A stretch of DNA of 64,000 nucleotides from Batillaria attramentaria (GCA_018292915.2 JACVVK020000316.1:481001-545000), one strand, 5' to 3'; shown: positions 1 through 10,245, counted from the stretch's first letter. The notes: generated from the letters alone by a model not told the origin. Translations and numbers: made by a program.

Positions 1-445
1 CTCCTCCTCCGACACAGGTCGCGGAGCACGGCAAACACTCCGGATCTTAAAAGACCACAGTAAAGAAAAAGGAGCATGAGCTACAAGACTAAAATGGGCC
101 TTGTAGTAAACAGATAAGGTTATTGTAAAATATATAGGCCTGCAGGACTAAAATGGGCCCTGCAGGTTAGTGTGTAGGGACCAGTCTAACACTTGTAGAA
201 TATCTTCTACGAAGATGGTGTCAGAACTGGATAAGTGTTAGAACCAGAAAGAACTGTATATCATATCTGATATCACCAGTCTTCTCCGGACAAGATGGCA
301 ACTCTTAGCTGGACCCTCGCCTGCGGCCTGTCTGGTATGGGTAACCCTATCCAGCATAGCCCACAGGGTCAACGGGCCACATACGCCCCCCACCACGAGA
401 AGGTGGTTGCCCCCGGGGGGCTGCCTCTGTCGGAGAAGGCGGGTG
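1..445. other. No recognised gene; flank of a retroelement insertion
   Basis: No coding exon was recognised. Two short similar phrases around 90-105 and 145-165 (ACTAAAATGGGCC) form a weak local duplication. The last 60 bases (G-rich, ending GGGTGCTTGCGAG) resemble 9740-9775 and 1410-1423. They appear to be the left half of a MADF-gene-like fragment into which the 460-1409 element inserted. Confidence 0.5.
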
Positions 446-459
446 CGGGTGCTTGCGAG

Positions 460-1409
460 TGAGTGAGTGAGTGAGTTTTTAGGGCTTAAAGCCGCGCAAG
501 CCACAAAGACTAATTCGCGGCTGAGTGTGCCCGCACTACATGAAAAAAACAAAAATGTAACGGTGGACAAAGGATGCAAACTGGTCTACGAGGCAATATA
601 AACCTAGGACATGCAGGAGACGCTGCACCTTCATGCTAATTTCTCAAACTCCCGGTTACAAAAAAGCGTAGAAAACAAATGACAATTACAACTAGGTAAA
701 ACAAAGATAAATACTAAGCGCATATACAGCAAATATTGCAACTTATCATCTCCAAGGCGCAATAAACCAGTTCGCAGCATATGCCCAACATCACTTATTC
801 CTAACCACTGGTAGTGCAGACGTGAGTGAGGAGTTAAAAAGAAGAAATATAGATGAAAGGGCCGAACTTAGAAATCAGCTGAGAGATGAGAGGAAGGACA
901 GAGCGGCTAAATTCGGGAGGTTTTAAAGAGAAAGATACAGGTGAATGGGCTGGTGAGGGATAGACAGAGAGGTAGGAAGGAAAATTCCTTAGTTGCCAAT
1001 GAAGACAACATGCCTGGGAGGCAGTTGGAGAACAGACCGCTCCAACACGGAACCTCCCCGCCGTGAGGCGGTTTGGGAAAACAACGCACCAGAGAGGGGT
1101 GCGTTGTGAAGGTCTTCAACATGACAGGTGTTCAGCAGCACCAGCAGGGCGCTGCGAACAAAGCCCGCCAGGCTGAAGACCAGGTGGGGGGAATCCAGTG
1201 AAGTCGGCCTTCAGAAACGACCCTCAGATGTCTCACTGGACCAAGGGTCAGCAGACACCCGCTTACTGACCTCCCCCCGGAGGAGAGTTTTAAGAGAACA
1301 AGACAGGTGAATGGACCGAGGGAGGCAGAAATAAGAGTGAAGAAAGAGCAAAAGGGGTGGGCAAGCTTGGCGAAATCAGCCCCGCCGCGTGAAGGCGAGC
1401 CCATGGGGC
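460..1409 (-). mobile_element. 950-bp non-autonomous retroelement, longest copy in the window
   Basis: The element is flanked by a perfect 14-bp target-site duplication, CGGGTGCTTGCGAG, at 446-459 and 1410-1423. Its left end has a (TGAG)n run followed by TTTTTAGGGCTTAAAGCC, a motif shared by many other copies here that all start at this end and stop at different lengths. That is what target-primed reverse transcription with 5' truncation predicts, so the element reads on the minus strand and this end is its 3' tail. No reverse transcriptase is visible, and small ORFs inside look incidental. A second, shorter copy lies at 6565-7041. The family name is unknown to me. An internal diverged duplication (about 918-960 against 1272-1320) is present. 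Confidence 0.75.
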
Positions 1410-1423
1410 CGGGTGCTTGCGAG

Positions 1424-1723
1424 AAGTCAGGAAGACAAGATGGGGATATTCAACAAGTCGCACAAGAAAAGGAAGCCTCAGATGAAGACCAGTTGCCTCT
1501 TTTTTTTGCGACTTTGTTGGATCGCACTTGATCGTTTTTAAATTAATTATGACAGTTGCCTCTTTTTTTTTTGCGACTTTGTTGGATCGCACTTGATTGT
1601 TCTTAAATTAATTATGACAAAAATACAGCGAGTGCTCTTATTAAATTATGACTCATGCAACATGCCTCATCTGTCTGAGCACACGGAGATTTTCTACAAG
1701 CTGTTGAAGCAAGGTAGGTAGGT
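1424..1723 (+). other. MADF-gene-like fragment followed by a 62-bp tandem duplication
   Basis: Positions 1424-1487 can be read as a basic segment ending SHKKRKPQM-like, and they closely match 9766-9815 downstream of the MADF exon. This is probably the right half of the gene fragment split by the element at 460-1409. It is followed by two near-identical copies of a segment with a T-run and GCGACTTTGTTGGATCGC (about 1490-1552 and 1553-1618). Nothing else was recognised. Confidence 0.4.
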
Positions 1724-1806
1724 AGGTATTTATTTAGGGCTTAATGCCGCGCAAGCAACAGACTATTTCGCGGCTTTAGAGTCCCTTACTGCCAGGTCCT
1801 TTAAAA
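1724..1806 (-). mobile_element. Short 5'-truncated copy of the TTAGGGCTTAACGCC retroelement
   Basis: The copy starts with a (GTAG)n tail, then TTTAGGGCTTAATGCCGCGC and the shared TATTTCGCGGCT core. It stops within about 80 bp, as do copies at 6256, 8336 and 19414. No clear target-site duplication was found. Confidence 0.6.
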
Positions 1807-4800
1807 CATAAAATATGTCCAGTTTAAATCTACTGCCAGAGGAGGTAAGAGGCAAGTGTCGGCCTCTTGCTGTCAAGGAGGATGGCAATAGGTTTTTCCA
1901 CTCGTTCTCCTATTTGGAGATGAGGGGAACCACACTGAACTGCGTGTGCGCACAGTCATGTCCATGTGCACTGAGGGGGAGTTGTTCCTCGATGGAAGCA
2001 ACTGGTGCACAGCCCATGAAGATTTTACCCCACAGCAAGTCATAAATGTTGCCGTGCTGACATCGGCGTCACCCCACCCCCCAAGCATCATTTCAGCAAG
2101 AGGCACTGTCAGTGATAAAGGATGGTGCATCCGCTGGCCTATGGCAAGTTTTTGTAGCAGCAACTTTTTGAAACAGGCCCATACATTCCTTTTTCCCACC
2201 ACTTGGACCAGAAACACTACAACCGAATCGTCCACAGACCTGGCTGCTCTACAGACAGTAAACTGCTTGTCATGTGGACTTCTTCCAGACACGATACAAC
2301 CGAATCGTCCACAGACCTGGCTGCTCTACAGACAGTAAACTGCTTGTCATGTGGACTTCTTCCAGAGACGATACAACCGAATCGTCCACAGACCTGGCTG
2401 CTCTACAGACAGTAAACTGCTTGTCATGTGGACTTCTTCCAGAGACGATACAACCGAATCGTCCACAGACCTGGCTGCTCTACAGACAGTAAACTGCTTG
2501 TCATGTGGACTTCTTCCAGAGACGATACAACCGAATCGTCCACAGACCTGGCTGCTCTACAGACAAACTGCTTGTCATGTGGACTTCTTCCAGAGACGAT
2601 ACAACCGAATCGTCCACAGACCTGGCTGCTCTACAGACAGTAAACTGCTTGTCATGTGGACTTCTTCCAGACACGATACAACCGAATCGTCCACAGACCT
2701 GGCTGCTCTACAGACAGTAAACTGCTTGTCATGTGGACTTCTTCCAGACACGATACAACCGAATCGTCCACAGACCTGGCTGCTCTACAGACAGTAAACT
2801 GCTTGTCATGTGGACTTCTTCCAGAGACGATACAACCGAATCGTCCACAGACCTGGCTGCTCTACAGACAGTAAACTGCTTGTCATGTGGACTTCTTCCA
2901 GAGACGATACAACCGAATCGTCCACAGACCTGGCTGCTCTACAGACAGTAAACTGCTTGTCATGTGGACTTCTTCCAGAGACGATACAACCGAATCGTCC
3001 ACAGACCTGGCTGCTCTACAGACAAACTGCTTGTCATGTGGACTTCTTCCAGAGACGATACAACCGAATCGTCCACAGACCTGGCTGCTCTACAGACAGT
3101 AAACTGCTTGTCATGTGGACTTCTTCCAGACACGATACAACCGAATCGTCCACAGACCTGGCTGCTCTACAGACAGTAAACTGCTTGTCATGTGGACTTC
3201 TTCCAGGGACGATACAACCGAATCGTCCACAGACCTGGCTGCTCTACAGACAGTAAACTGCTTGTCATGTGGACTTCTTCCAGAGACGATACAACCGAAT
3301 CGTCCACAGACCTGGCTGCTCTACAGACAAACTGCTTGTCATGTGGACTTCTTCCAGAGACGATACAACCGAATCGTCCACAGACCTGGCTGCTCTACAG
3401 ACAGTAAACTGCTTGTCATGTGGACTTCTTCCAGACACGATACAACCGAATCGTCCACAGACCTGGCTGCTCTACAGACAGTAAACTGCTTGTCATGTGG
3501 ACTTCTTCCAGAGACGATACAATCGAATCGTCCACAGACCTGGCTGCTCTACAGACAGTAAACTGCTTGTCATGTGGACTTCTTCCAGAGACGATACAAC
3601 CGAATCGTCCACAGACCTGGCTGCTCTACAGACAGTAAACTGCTTGTCATGTGGACTTCTTCCAGGGACGATACAACCGAATCGTCCACAGACCTGGCTG
3701 CTCTACAGACAGTAAACTGCTTGTCATGTGGACTTCTTCCAGGGACGATACAACCGAATCGTCCACAGACCTGGCTGCTCTACAGACAGTAAACTGCTTG
3801 TCATGTGGACTTCTTCCAGAGACGATACAACCGAATCGTCCACAGACCTGGCTGCTCTACAGACAGTAAACTGCTTGTCATGTGGACTTCTTCCAGAGAC
3901 GATACAACCGAATCGTCCACAGACCTGGCTGCTCTACAGACAGTAAACTGCTTGTCATGTGGACTTCTTCCAGAGACGATACAACCGAATCGTCCACAGA
4001 CCTGGCTGCTCTACAGACAGTAAACTGCTTGTCATGTGGACTTCTTCCAGAGACGATACAACCGAATCGTCCACAGACCTGGCTGCTCTACAGACAGTAA
4101 ACTGCTTGTCATGTGGACTTCTTCCAGACACGATACAACCGAATCGTCCACAGACCTGGCTGCTCTACAGACAGTAAACTGCTTGTCATGTGGACTTCTT
4201 CCAGAGACGATACAACCGAATCGTCCACAGACCTGGCTGCTCTACAGACAAACTGCTTGTCATGTGGACTTCTTCCAGAGACGATACAACCGAATCGTCC
4301 ACAGACCTGGCTGCTCTACAGACAGTAAACTGCTTGTCATGTGGACTTCTTCCAGACACGATACAACCGAATCGTCCACAGACCTGGCTGCTCTACAGAC
4401 AGTAAACTGCTTGTCATGTGGACTTCTTCCAGAGACGATACAACCGAATCGTCCACAGACCTGGCTGCTCTACAGACAGTAAACTGCTTGTCATGTGGAC
4501 TTCTTCCAGAGACGATACAACCGAATCGTCCACAGACCTGGCTGCTCTACAGACAGTAAACTGCTTGTCATGTGGACTTCTTCCAGGGACGATACAACCG
4601 AATCGTCCACAGACCTGGCTGCTCTACAGACAGTAAACTGCTTGTCATGTGGACTTCTTCCAGGGACGATACAACCGAATCGTCCACAGACCTGGCTGCT
4701 CTACAGACAGTAAACTGCTTGTCATGTGGACTTCTTCCAGAGACGATACAACCGAATCGTCCACAGACCTGGCTGCTCTACAGACAGTAAACTGCTTGTC

Positions 4801-5640
4801 ATGTGGACTTCTTCCAGAGACGATACAACCGAATCGTCCACAGACCTGGCTGCTCTACAGACAGTAAACTGCTTGTCATGTGGACTTCTTCCAGAGACGA
4901 TACAACCGAATCGTCCACAGACCTGGCTGCTCTACAGACAGTAAACTGCTTGTCATGTGGACTTCTTCCAGAGACGATACAACCGAATCGTCCACAGACC
5001 TGGCTGCTCTACAGACAGTAAACTGCTTGTCATGTGGACTTCTTCCAGAGACGATACAACCGAATCGTCCACAGACCTGGCTGCTCTACAGACAGTAAAC
5101 TGCTTGTCATGTGGACTTCTTCCAGAGACGATACAACCGAATCGTCCACAGACCTGGCTGCTCTACAGACAGTAAACTGCTTGTCATGTGGACTTCTTCC
5201 AGACACGATACAACCGAATCGTCCACAGACCTGGCTGCTCTACAGACAGTAAACTGCTTGTCATGTGGACTTCTTCCAGAGACGATACAACCGAATCGTC
5301 CACAGACCTGGCTGCTCTACAGACAGTAAACTGCTTGTCATGTGGACTTCTTCCAGAGACGATACAACCGAATCGTCCACAGACCTGGCTGCTCTACAGA
5401 CAGTAAACTGCTTGTCATGTGGACTTCTTCCAGAGACGATACAACTGAATCGTCCACAGACCTGGCTGCTCTACAGACAGTAAACTGCTTGTCATGTGGA
5501 CTTCTTCCAGAGACGATACAACCGAATCGTCCACAGACCTGGCTGCTCCACAGACAATAAACTGCTTGTCATGTGGACTTCTTCCAGAGATGATACGGAG
5601 GCAGAGCACTGGTTGCCAAACCATTTCGTGCCTGTAGTTT
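1806..5640 (+). pseudogene. OTU-like cysteine-protease domain relic, expanded by an internal minisatellite
   Basis: Read across a frameshift near 1920, the sequence shows the order of an OTU-type domain: a KEDGN segment where the catalytic Asp-Gly-Asn-Cys loop is expected, an HTELRVRTV segment, then DQKHYNRIVHRPGCSTDS and VMWTSSRDDT. After the array it ends with AEHWLPNHFVP, the usual C-terminal block holding the catalytic His. The expected catalytic Cys is replaced by Arg (DGNR), so deubiquitinating activity is unlikely. Such OTU domains are common in transposon-associated proteins of invertebrates. The central NRIVHR...SSRDDT segment is repeated 44 times at 2220-5596. Because 77 is not a multiple of three, each repeat shifts frame. 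The family call rests on motif order recognised by eye. Confidence 0.6.
2220..5596 (+). repeat. 77-bp minisatellite, 44 units, inside the OTU-like coding segment
   Basis: The unit runs from AACCGAATCGTCCACAGACC to TTCCAGAGACGATAC. Four units (around 2565, 3025, 3330 and 4250) lack 3 bp, giving 74 bp, and the total length fits 44 units exactly. Variants GAGACG, CACACG-type and GGGACG occur in ordered strings. The pattern from about 3420 recurs from about 4341, roughly 921 bp (12 units) later, so there is higher-order structure. The unit boundary is a junction between TAC-AACCG (upstream) and GATAC-GGAGG (downstream) of the original coding sequence, sharing a TAC microhomology. Long reading frames in it are a by-product. 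Confidence 0.95.
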
Positions 5641-6241
5641 TTTTAATCTGACAATCCTGTGAACCGTGAGTTTCCCACCACAGGGAGTATGTAGTTAGAT
5701 GGGGAGGCTCGTCATACCCATGTCAGATACCGGAGACAGACAGACTGCTAGACTTGGTCTGTGTCCATTTTATGTCCAAGTCGCTCAATGGATGCTGGTG
5801 CTGAAGTAATGCAGATTTTTTTTTTCTGGGAACCTTTGACCTCAGTTGTGAAAGAAATTTCCCTACAGCTCATGGAACAGCTTTCCACTCACAGATGTCA
5901 GGTTGTTTTTTTTTGTTGTTTTTTTGCATTTTCTTGAGTCAGTCTTGGGGTTCTACCTATTGCTTTAGCTGCCATATCAGGATATATCTGTATGATCTGT
6001 ATGATGTGGGGATGACAAAAGCATAAATTTGAATTTGGTATGAGCTTCTGACATTATTGCACTGATCTTTGCTGTTGTTTCTGCGAATCTTGCTTCATGT
6101 AAAATACATTTCTGACTGTCAGTACTGCGTATGTTTTCATGAAAATGTGTTTGAAATGTGCCCAACGTGCTGCTGTGTAATTTTACAAGAAGTGAGTTCA
6201 CATGACATGCGGTGTACATGTGAAATGGCTGCTTCAATTGT
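5641..6241. other. No recognised gene
   Basis: AT-rich sequence with T-runs (5814-5824, 5905-5927) and no coding similarity that I can identify. It lies between the OTU-like relic and a Mutator-type relic. Confidence 0.5.
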
Positions 6242-6255
6242 AATAGGGCAGTTAG

Positions 6256-6323
6256 TTAATTAGGGCTTTACGCCACGCAAGCAACAAGGACTATTTCGTG
6301 GCTCAGCTATGTCTTTCTCTGCC
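6256..6323 (-). mobile_element. 68-bp retroelement micro-insertion with 14-bp TSD
   Basis: A 5'-truncated copy (TTAATTAGGGCTTTACGCC ... GTGGCTCAGC) flanked by perfect AATAGGGCAGTTAG at 6242-6255 and 6324-6337. The copy interrupts the 5' side of the Mutator-type coding fragment. Confidence 0.8.
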
Positions 6324-6564
6324 AATAGGGCAGTTAGAGGTGGAGAAACTGGAGGAGATGAAAAAGGCCGTCGTGGCATCACTCCACCACTGCTACTCCA
6401 CAGATGACAGAGAGAGAAATGAATTTTGTCCAACTGGTGTGGACTCCTGGTGCTTCTTCCAGAGAGCAGTAGCCCAGCATCAGGTCCCAGGGTCCACACG
6501 ACAAGCTGATCCACACACCACTGGACTTGAAGAAGCTGAACCCTCACTTGCAGCCTATCTATGA
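6324..6564 (+). pseudogene. Mutator-like transposase fragment (middle part)
   Basis: The translation contains LEKLEEMKKAV, HHCYSTDD, FCPTGVDSWCFFQRA and, after a +1 shift near 6485, IHTPLDLKKLNPHLQPIYE. The order STD(D/E)-x-CP-x-G-x-DSWC(F/K)(F/Y)-x-RA-...-L-x-PIY is that of the Mutator-like transposase domain seen in many invertebrate proteins. The protein breaks off at PIYE where the next retroelement starts. The following part of the same protein family appears at 19159-19340. Confidence 0.55.
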
Positions 6565-7041
6565 GTGAGTGAGTCAGTTTTTAGGGCTTAAAGCCGCGCA
6601 AGCCACAAAGACTAATTCGCGGCTGAGTGTGCCTGCACTACATGAAAAAAACAAAAATGTAACGTTGGACAAAGGATGCAAACTGTTCTATGGGGCAATA
6701 TAAACCTAGGACATGCAGGAGACGCTGCACCTTCATGCTAATTTCTCGAACTCCAGGTTACAAAAAAGCGTAGAAAACAAATGACAATTACAACTAGGTA
6801 AAACAAAGATAAATACTAAACGCATATACAGCAAATATTGCAACTTATCATCTAGGCGCAGTAAACCAGTTCGCTGCATATGCCCAACATCAGTTATTCC
6901 TAACCACTGGTAGTGCAGACGTGAGTGAGGGGTTAAAAAGAATATATATATAGATGAAAGGGCCGAACTTTGAAATCAGCTGAGAGAAGAGAGGAAGAAG
7001 TTTAGGACAGAGCGGCTAAATTCGGGAGGTTTTAAAGAGAA
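6565..7041 (-). mobile_element. Truncated second copy of the 950-bp retroelement
   Basis: About 465 bp that match 460-935 closely, with scattered substitutions and small indels (for example an extra TATA run near 6942). It begins with the same TGAG tail. The copy stops where the tandem array of a related core begins. No target-site duplication was confirmed. Confidence 0.8.
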
Positions 7042-7510
7042 AGAATTACTCAGAGCTTTACACCGCGAAAGCAACAAGGACTATGTCGCGGCTAAGCAAG
7101 AAAAGAGTCAAGGAGTAAATTAGTTACTCAGAGCTTTATACCGCGAAAGCAACAAAGACTATGTCGTGGCTAAGCAAGAAAAGAGTCAAGGAGTGAATTA
7201 GTTACTCAGAGCTTTATACCGCGAAAGCAACAAAGACTATGTCGCGGCTAAGCAAGAAAAGAGTCAAGGAGTAAATTAGTTACTCAGAGCTTTACACCGC
7301 GAAAGCAACAAAGACTATGTCGTGGCTAAGCAAGAAAAGAGTCAAGGAGTAAATTAGTTACTCAGAGCTTTATACCGCGAAAGCAACAAAGACTATGTCG
7401 CGGCTAAGCAAGAAAAGAGTCAAGGAGTAAATTAGTTACTCAGAGCTTTACACCGCGAAAGCAACAAAGACTATGTCGTGGCTAAGCAAGAAAAGACTGA
7501 AGGAGCATGA
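7042..7510. repeat. Six tandem ~77-bp units made of a retroelement core plus flank
   Basis: Each unit has a diverged element core (TTACTCAGAGCTTTACACCG ... GTCGCGGCTAA) followed by the same non-element flank (GCAAGAAAAGAGTCAAGGAG). The unit therefore looks like one short insertion with its neighbouring target sequence, amplified head to tail. Units alternate C/T at two positions, which suggests dimeric amplification. Confidence 0.85.
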
Positions 7511-7997
7511 AGATGTCCACGGCTCGCAGTTATCCTTCCCTTACGAGGTGTGTGATGGGAAGGTGCCAGTAACGACTGGATACGCAGAAACTAACCTGTG
7601 ACCACCACCCAATTTCATCACCACCACTTACTCCGAGACACGACTGGCCACAGGCGACGGCTTCACAATCGGATGATGCGTTCGACATCGATGCTTGTCT
7701 GAGCTAAGATGATGAACAGGTGGAGAACCTATTGGAAGTCCTCTTCGGGGAGTCACCATGCTCACGGAGAACAAGCCGACTGTGTTCTTCAGACCTGACG
7801 AAGTCCTCTTCGGGGAGTCACCATGCTCACGGAGAACAAGCCGACTGTGTTCTTCAGACCTGACCTATTTCTGTGTTCTTCAGACCTGACCTATTTCCTG
7901 AACCCGTTCCCATGTCTTACACCCCTGACTCCACTGCAGAAGTTGTAACAGAGGAGTTAGCTCAGTCCCTACGTGGAGCCAGAAGTTGTAACAGAGG
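7511..7997. other. Unassigned sequence with local tandem duplications
   Basis: No gene is recognised with confidence. A 64-65 bp segment (AAGTCCTCTTCGGGGAGTCA...) is duplicated at about 7736-7864, and TGTTCTTCAGACCTGACC recurs once more immediately after. An acidic reading (DDEQVENLLEVLFG) near 7700-7745 may be transposase N-terminal sequence, but this is a guess. Confidence 0.35.
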
Positions 7998-8009
7998 AGT
8001 TAGCTCAGT

Positions 8010-8044
8010 CCCTACGTGGAGCCAGGGGCCTAAGTAAGTAAGTA
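8010..8044 (+). mobile_element. 35-bp LINE micro-insertion with 12-bp TSD
   Basis: The insert ends GGGCCTAAGTAAGTAAGTA. It matches the extreme 3' end of the LINE at 22069-23791, whose minus-strand end reads GGAGCCAAGGGCCTAAGTAAG. It is flanked by perfect AGTTAGCTCAGT at 7998-8009 and 8045-8056. The left TSD plus most of the insert has also been tandemly duplicated (7939-7980 and 7981-8023). Confidence 0.8.
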
Positions 8045-8056
8045 AGTTAGCTCAGT

Positions 8057-8509
8057 ATCAAATGGCAGATGTCAGTGATTGTCTTTGGAAAACTCACAAG
8101 AATTGGGTGAGGCATCAGCTCAGAGTGGATGAAAGCTGGGTGAAGATCAGAGCCAAGTTTCCAGAACTGAAACATGTGGCCCATGTTATTCTTGGCATGT
8201 GCACCATTCCCCATGGCAGTGCTGTCTGTGAAAGAGTCTTCAGCTGTGTGAGGAAAAATGTAACTGATCAATGAGCTTCACTGGCTGACGACACACTGGA
8301 GGCCCACCTTGTTCTGAAGTCAAAGCCAGATGATAGTTAATTAGGGCTTTACGCCACGCAAGCAACAAAGACTATTTCGCGGCTCAGCTATGTCTTTGCC
8401 AGGTCATCAAAAATAAAAGTCAAGGCCAGATGATAAGACCCTCACTTCGGATGAACTTGATGCACTGAAGAGTGCCTATGCCAGAGAGCTGCAGCAATAT
8501 AAAAAGTGA
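8057..8509 (+). pseudogene. hAT-family transposase C-terminal fragment
   Basis: The translation reads FPELKHVAHVILGMCTIPHG, then SAVCERVFSCVRKN and ASLADDTLEAHLVLKSKPDD. It resumes after the 8336-8416 insertion as DDKTLTSDELDALKSAYARE and stops at 8507. The IPH(G/S)xAxxERVFSxxRKNxT block followed by L-xx-TL-xx-L-xx-K is the hAT C-terminal dimerisation region. An in-frame TGA at 8272-8274 sits where Arg is usual, so a CGA to TGA change is likely. The N-terminal catalytic parts are absent. Confidence 0.7.
8336..8416 (-). mobile_element. 81-bp retroelement micro-insertion with 19-bp TSD
   Basis: Flanked by AAGTCAAAGCCAGATGATA (8317-8335) and the same 19 bases with one mismatch (8417-8435). The hAT coding frame resumes exactly after the second copy of the duplication, so the insertion cut a continuous exon. 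Confidence 0.85.
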
Positions 8510-8843
8510 AGCTGCTTGAACTATTGTGTACCATTCATTTGGTCTGTTTAAAGATCTAAGCTCCACACGAAAAGCTAAGTTCCAAAGTGTGAAAATTTTA
8601 CAGAGTCGACGTCCACGTTACTGTGCACATCTCCGTGCAGTGGTCATCCGCTAATGGAGCATTTGTCAAAAACAGGAAGATGCGAGATGCCATTGTAAAA
8701 CAGTCACTTTTATTCAGTGGAGTGTGTGTGGTGTGTAGTGCTTTGTACATTTTTCCCTCCACTATGATGTCACGTCGCGTTGCTACTTTTTTTTTGCATT
8801 GTAGAGTTTGTGTTTTCATTTTTTTTTTTTTTTCATTTTTCAG

Positions 8844-9815
8844 TGCAAACTACCAAAGCCAAACTCAAGAGCCTGAGGGATGGCTACACAAGGAATCAGT
8901 CCCTTGTTGAGTCAAGCATTAAGAGTGGGGCATCGCGTGATGATGTTTACAAGGTGCAGTGGAAATGGTTTGGTGCCCTGGAATTCCTGCAGCTGTACAT
9001 CAAGCTGAACACACGTGGTGTGTCAAACCTGGTAGGTGAATTTACTGGGTTTTTTCTGTAGTCTAGTCAAGCGCTGCAAGAACCACCCAGCAGCGTGGGT
9101 TTTTTTTTTTCATACTCACTGATTCCACGTGCAGTTGTCAGTTGTAGAGAACAGTCGTGCATCAGGTAAATCATAATGAACAGACCCTACCCCTAACTAT
9201 ACTCATCTGTAGGCCGGATAGATTACCAATTCGTCAAAAAAATCTGGAAAATTTTTTTTTCTTTCGGATCGCTTTGAAACTTAGGCAGTCGAATCGCATT
9301 CAAAAAGGGCTCGGCCAAACCAAATTTCAAGGCTCTAAGTCAAAAAACGTTTTTTCTGCGTTTTTTTATTTTATTTTTATTTTTGAATTGACTATTCCAT
9401 CGAGCTGGTGCAGACCCTACCCACTTAGGGTTAGTGAAATTTCACACAAAATCACAAATTAAGGGGGTTTAATGGGTTTATAGAGGGGTTTCCAAGCACT
9501 AAACTACAAACAAAAAACCGGCTAAAACCCTGGGTTAAAACATTAGGGTTAGGGTTATACTAACCCTAAGTGGCTCGAGGAGCCTTTCATTGTAATATTT
9601 TGGCCCATCATGGTATCATATAGATAAAGATATGCATTTTCAGTGAGTCTGAAAACTGTGCTTGTTTATTTTTATTTTATTTATGTTTTTATTTGTTTCA
9701 TTTACAGGCGAGCAACGATGACGTTCCAGCCTCTCTTGGACAGGGGGCAGGGGGGTGCGGGTGCTTGCGACAAGACAAGACAAGAAGTCACACAAGAAGA
9801 GGAAGCCTCAGATGA
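8844..9815 (+). pseudogene. MADF-domain gene fragment (two putative exons)
   Basis: Exon A, 8844-9031, has a CAG acceptor and a GTAGGT donor. It encodes TKAKLKSLRDGYTRN, SGASRDDVYKVQWKWFGALE and NTRGVSNL, the order of the second half of a MADF DNA-binding domain (K-LRD-Y-R ... W-F..L-FL ... SNL). Exon B, 9708-9815, has a CAG acceptor and a GTAAGT donor. It starts ASNDDVPASL in the phase left by exon A but reaches a stop at its end; another frame gives SHKKRKPQM. The first half of the MADF domain was not found. MADF genes often accompany PIF/Harbinger elements, and one lies at 18.3 kb. Confidence 0.5.
9176..9575. repeat. Repeat with telomere-like and inverted CACTTAGGGTTAG motifs
   Basis: CAGACCCTACCC occurs at about 9180 and 9411. 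CACTTAGGGTTAG near 9421 is inverted as CTAACCCTAAGTGG near 9560, after TTAGGGTTAGGGTTA. This may be a small inverted-repeat element. A few TTAGGG-like hexamers are not a telomere. Confidence 0.4.
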
Positions 9816-9839
9816 GTAAGTGTAATATATTGTCCTTGT

Positions 9840-9860
9840 GTCAGTATGCACGCACACGCA

Positions 9861-9893
<33 letters not shown>
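9840..9893. repeat. (CA)n microsatellite
   Basis: CACACGCACGCGCACACACA-type run of about 50 bp, directly after the possible MADF exon B donor. Confidence 0.9.
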
Positions 9894-9895
<2 letters not shown>

Positions 9896-9909
9896 CGCCA
9901 GCAACTTCT

Positions 9910-10245
9910 GACGGTTGGGGAGTTAGTTATTTAGGGTTTTATGCCGCGCAAGTTGTGACGGTTGGGGAGTGAGTTAGTTACTCAGGGTTTTATGCCGCAC
10001 AACTTGATACAGAAGATGTCTTTCTTCAGTGATCGCCTGCAAGACAATTCCGCCTTCTATGCCTACAGTTTGGCTACAGTTTGCTGAGTGGCTGACTGTC
10101 ATGGGACAGTCAGACCTGACTACAACCACGTACGTCCGACTTGCAAGCATGTTGCTGATGCATCATGCCAGCAACTTCTGACGGTTGCGTGGTTTGTGAC
10201 GGTTGGGTAGTTGGTTAGTTATTTAGGGTTTTATGCCGCACAAGA
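9910..10245 (-). repeat. Cluster of retroelement micro-insertions with duplicated target
   Basis: The target phrase CTTCTGACGGTTGGGGA is present several times (9905, 9955, 10170, 10195), each followed by a 30-40 bp truncated element end such as GTTAGTTATTTAGGGTTTTA. Between them, 10010-10170 can be read as an exon-like segment (TEDVFFSDRLQDNSAFYAYS) of unknown identity. The alternation of target and insert is the same pattern as at 12230-12712. Confidence 0.65.

Noticed and set aside
1806..2000. Active OTU deubiquitinase
   Set aside because: The expected catalytic Cys is Arg, a frameshift follows near 1920 and the domain is split by the array.
2203..5624. Series of overlapping 71-148 codon frames in the 77-bp array as a repeat-protein gene
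   Set aside because: 77 is not a multiple of three, so each frame ends after about three units. Only the flanking OTU-like sequence explains the coding look.
9530..9575. Telomere or chromosome end
   Set aside because: Only two to three TTAGGG-like units, inverted, in the middle of ordinary sequence.
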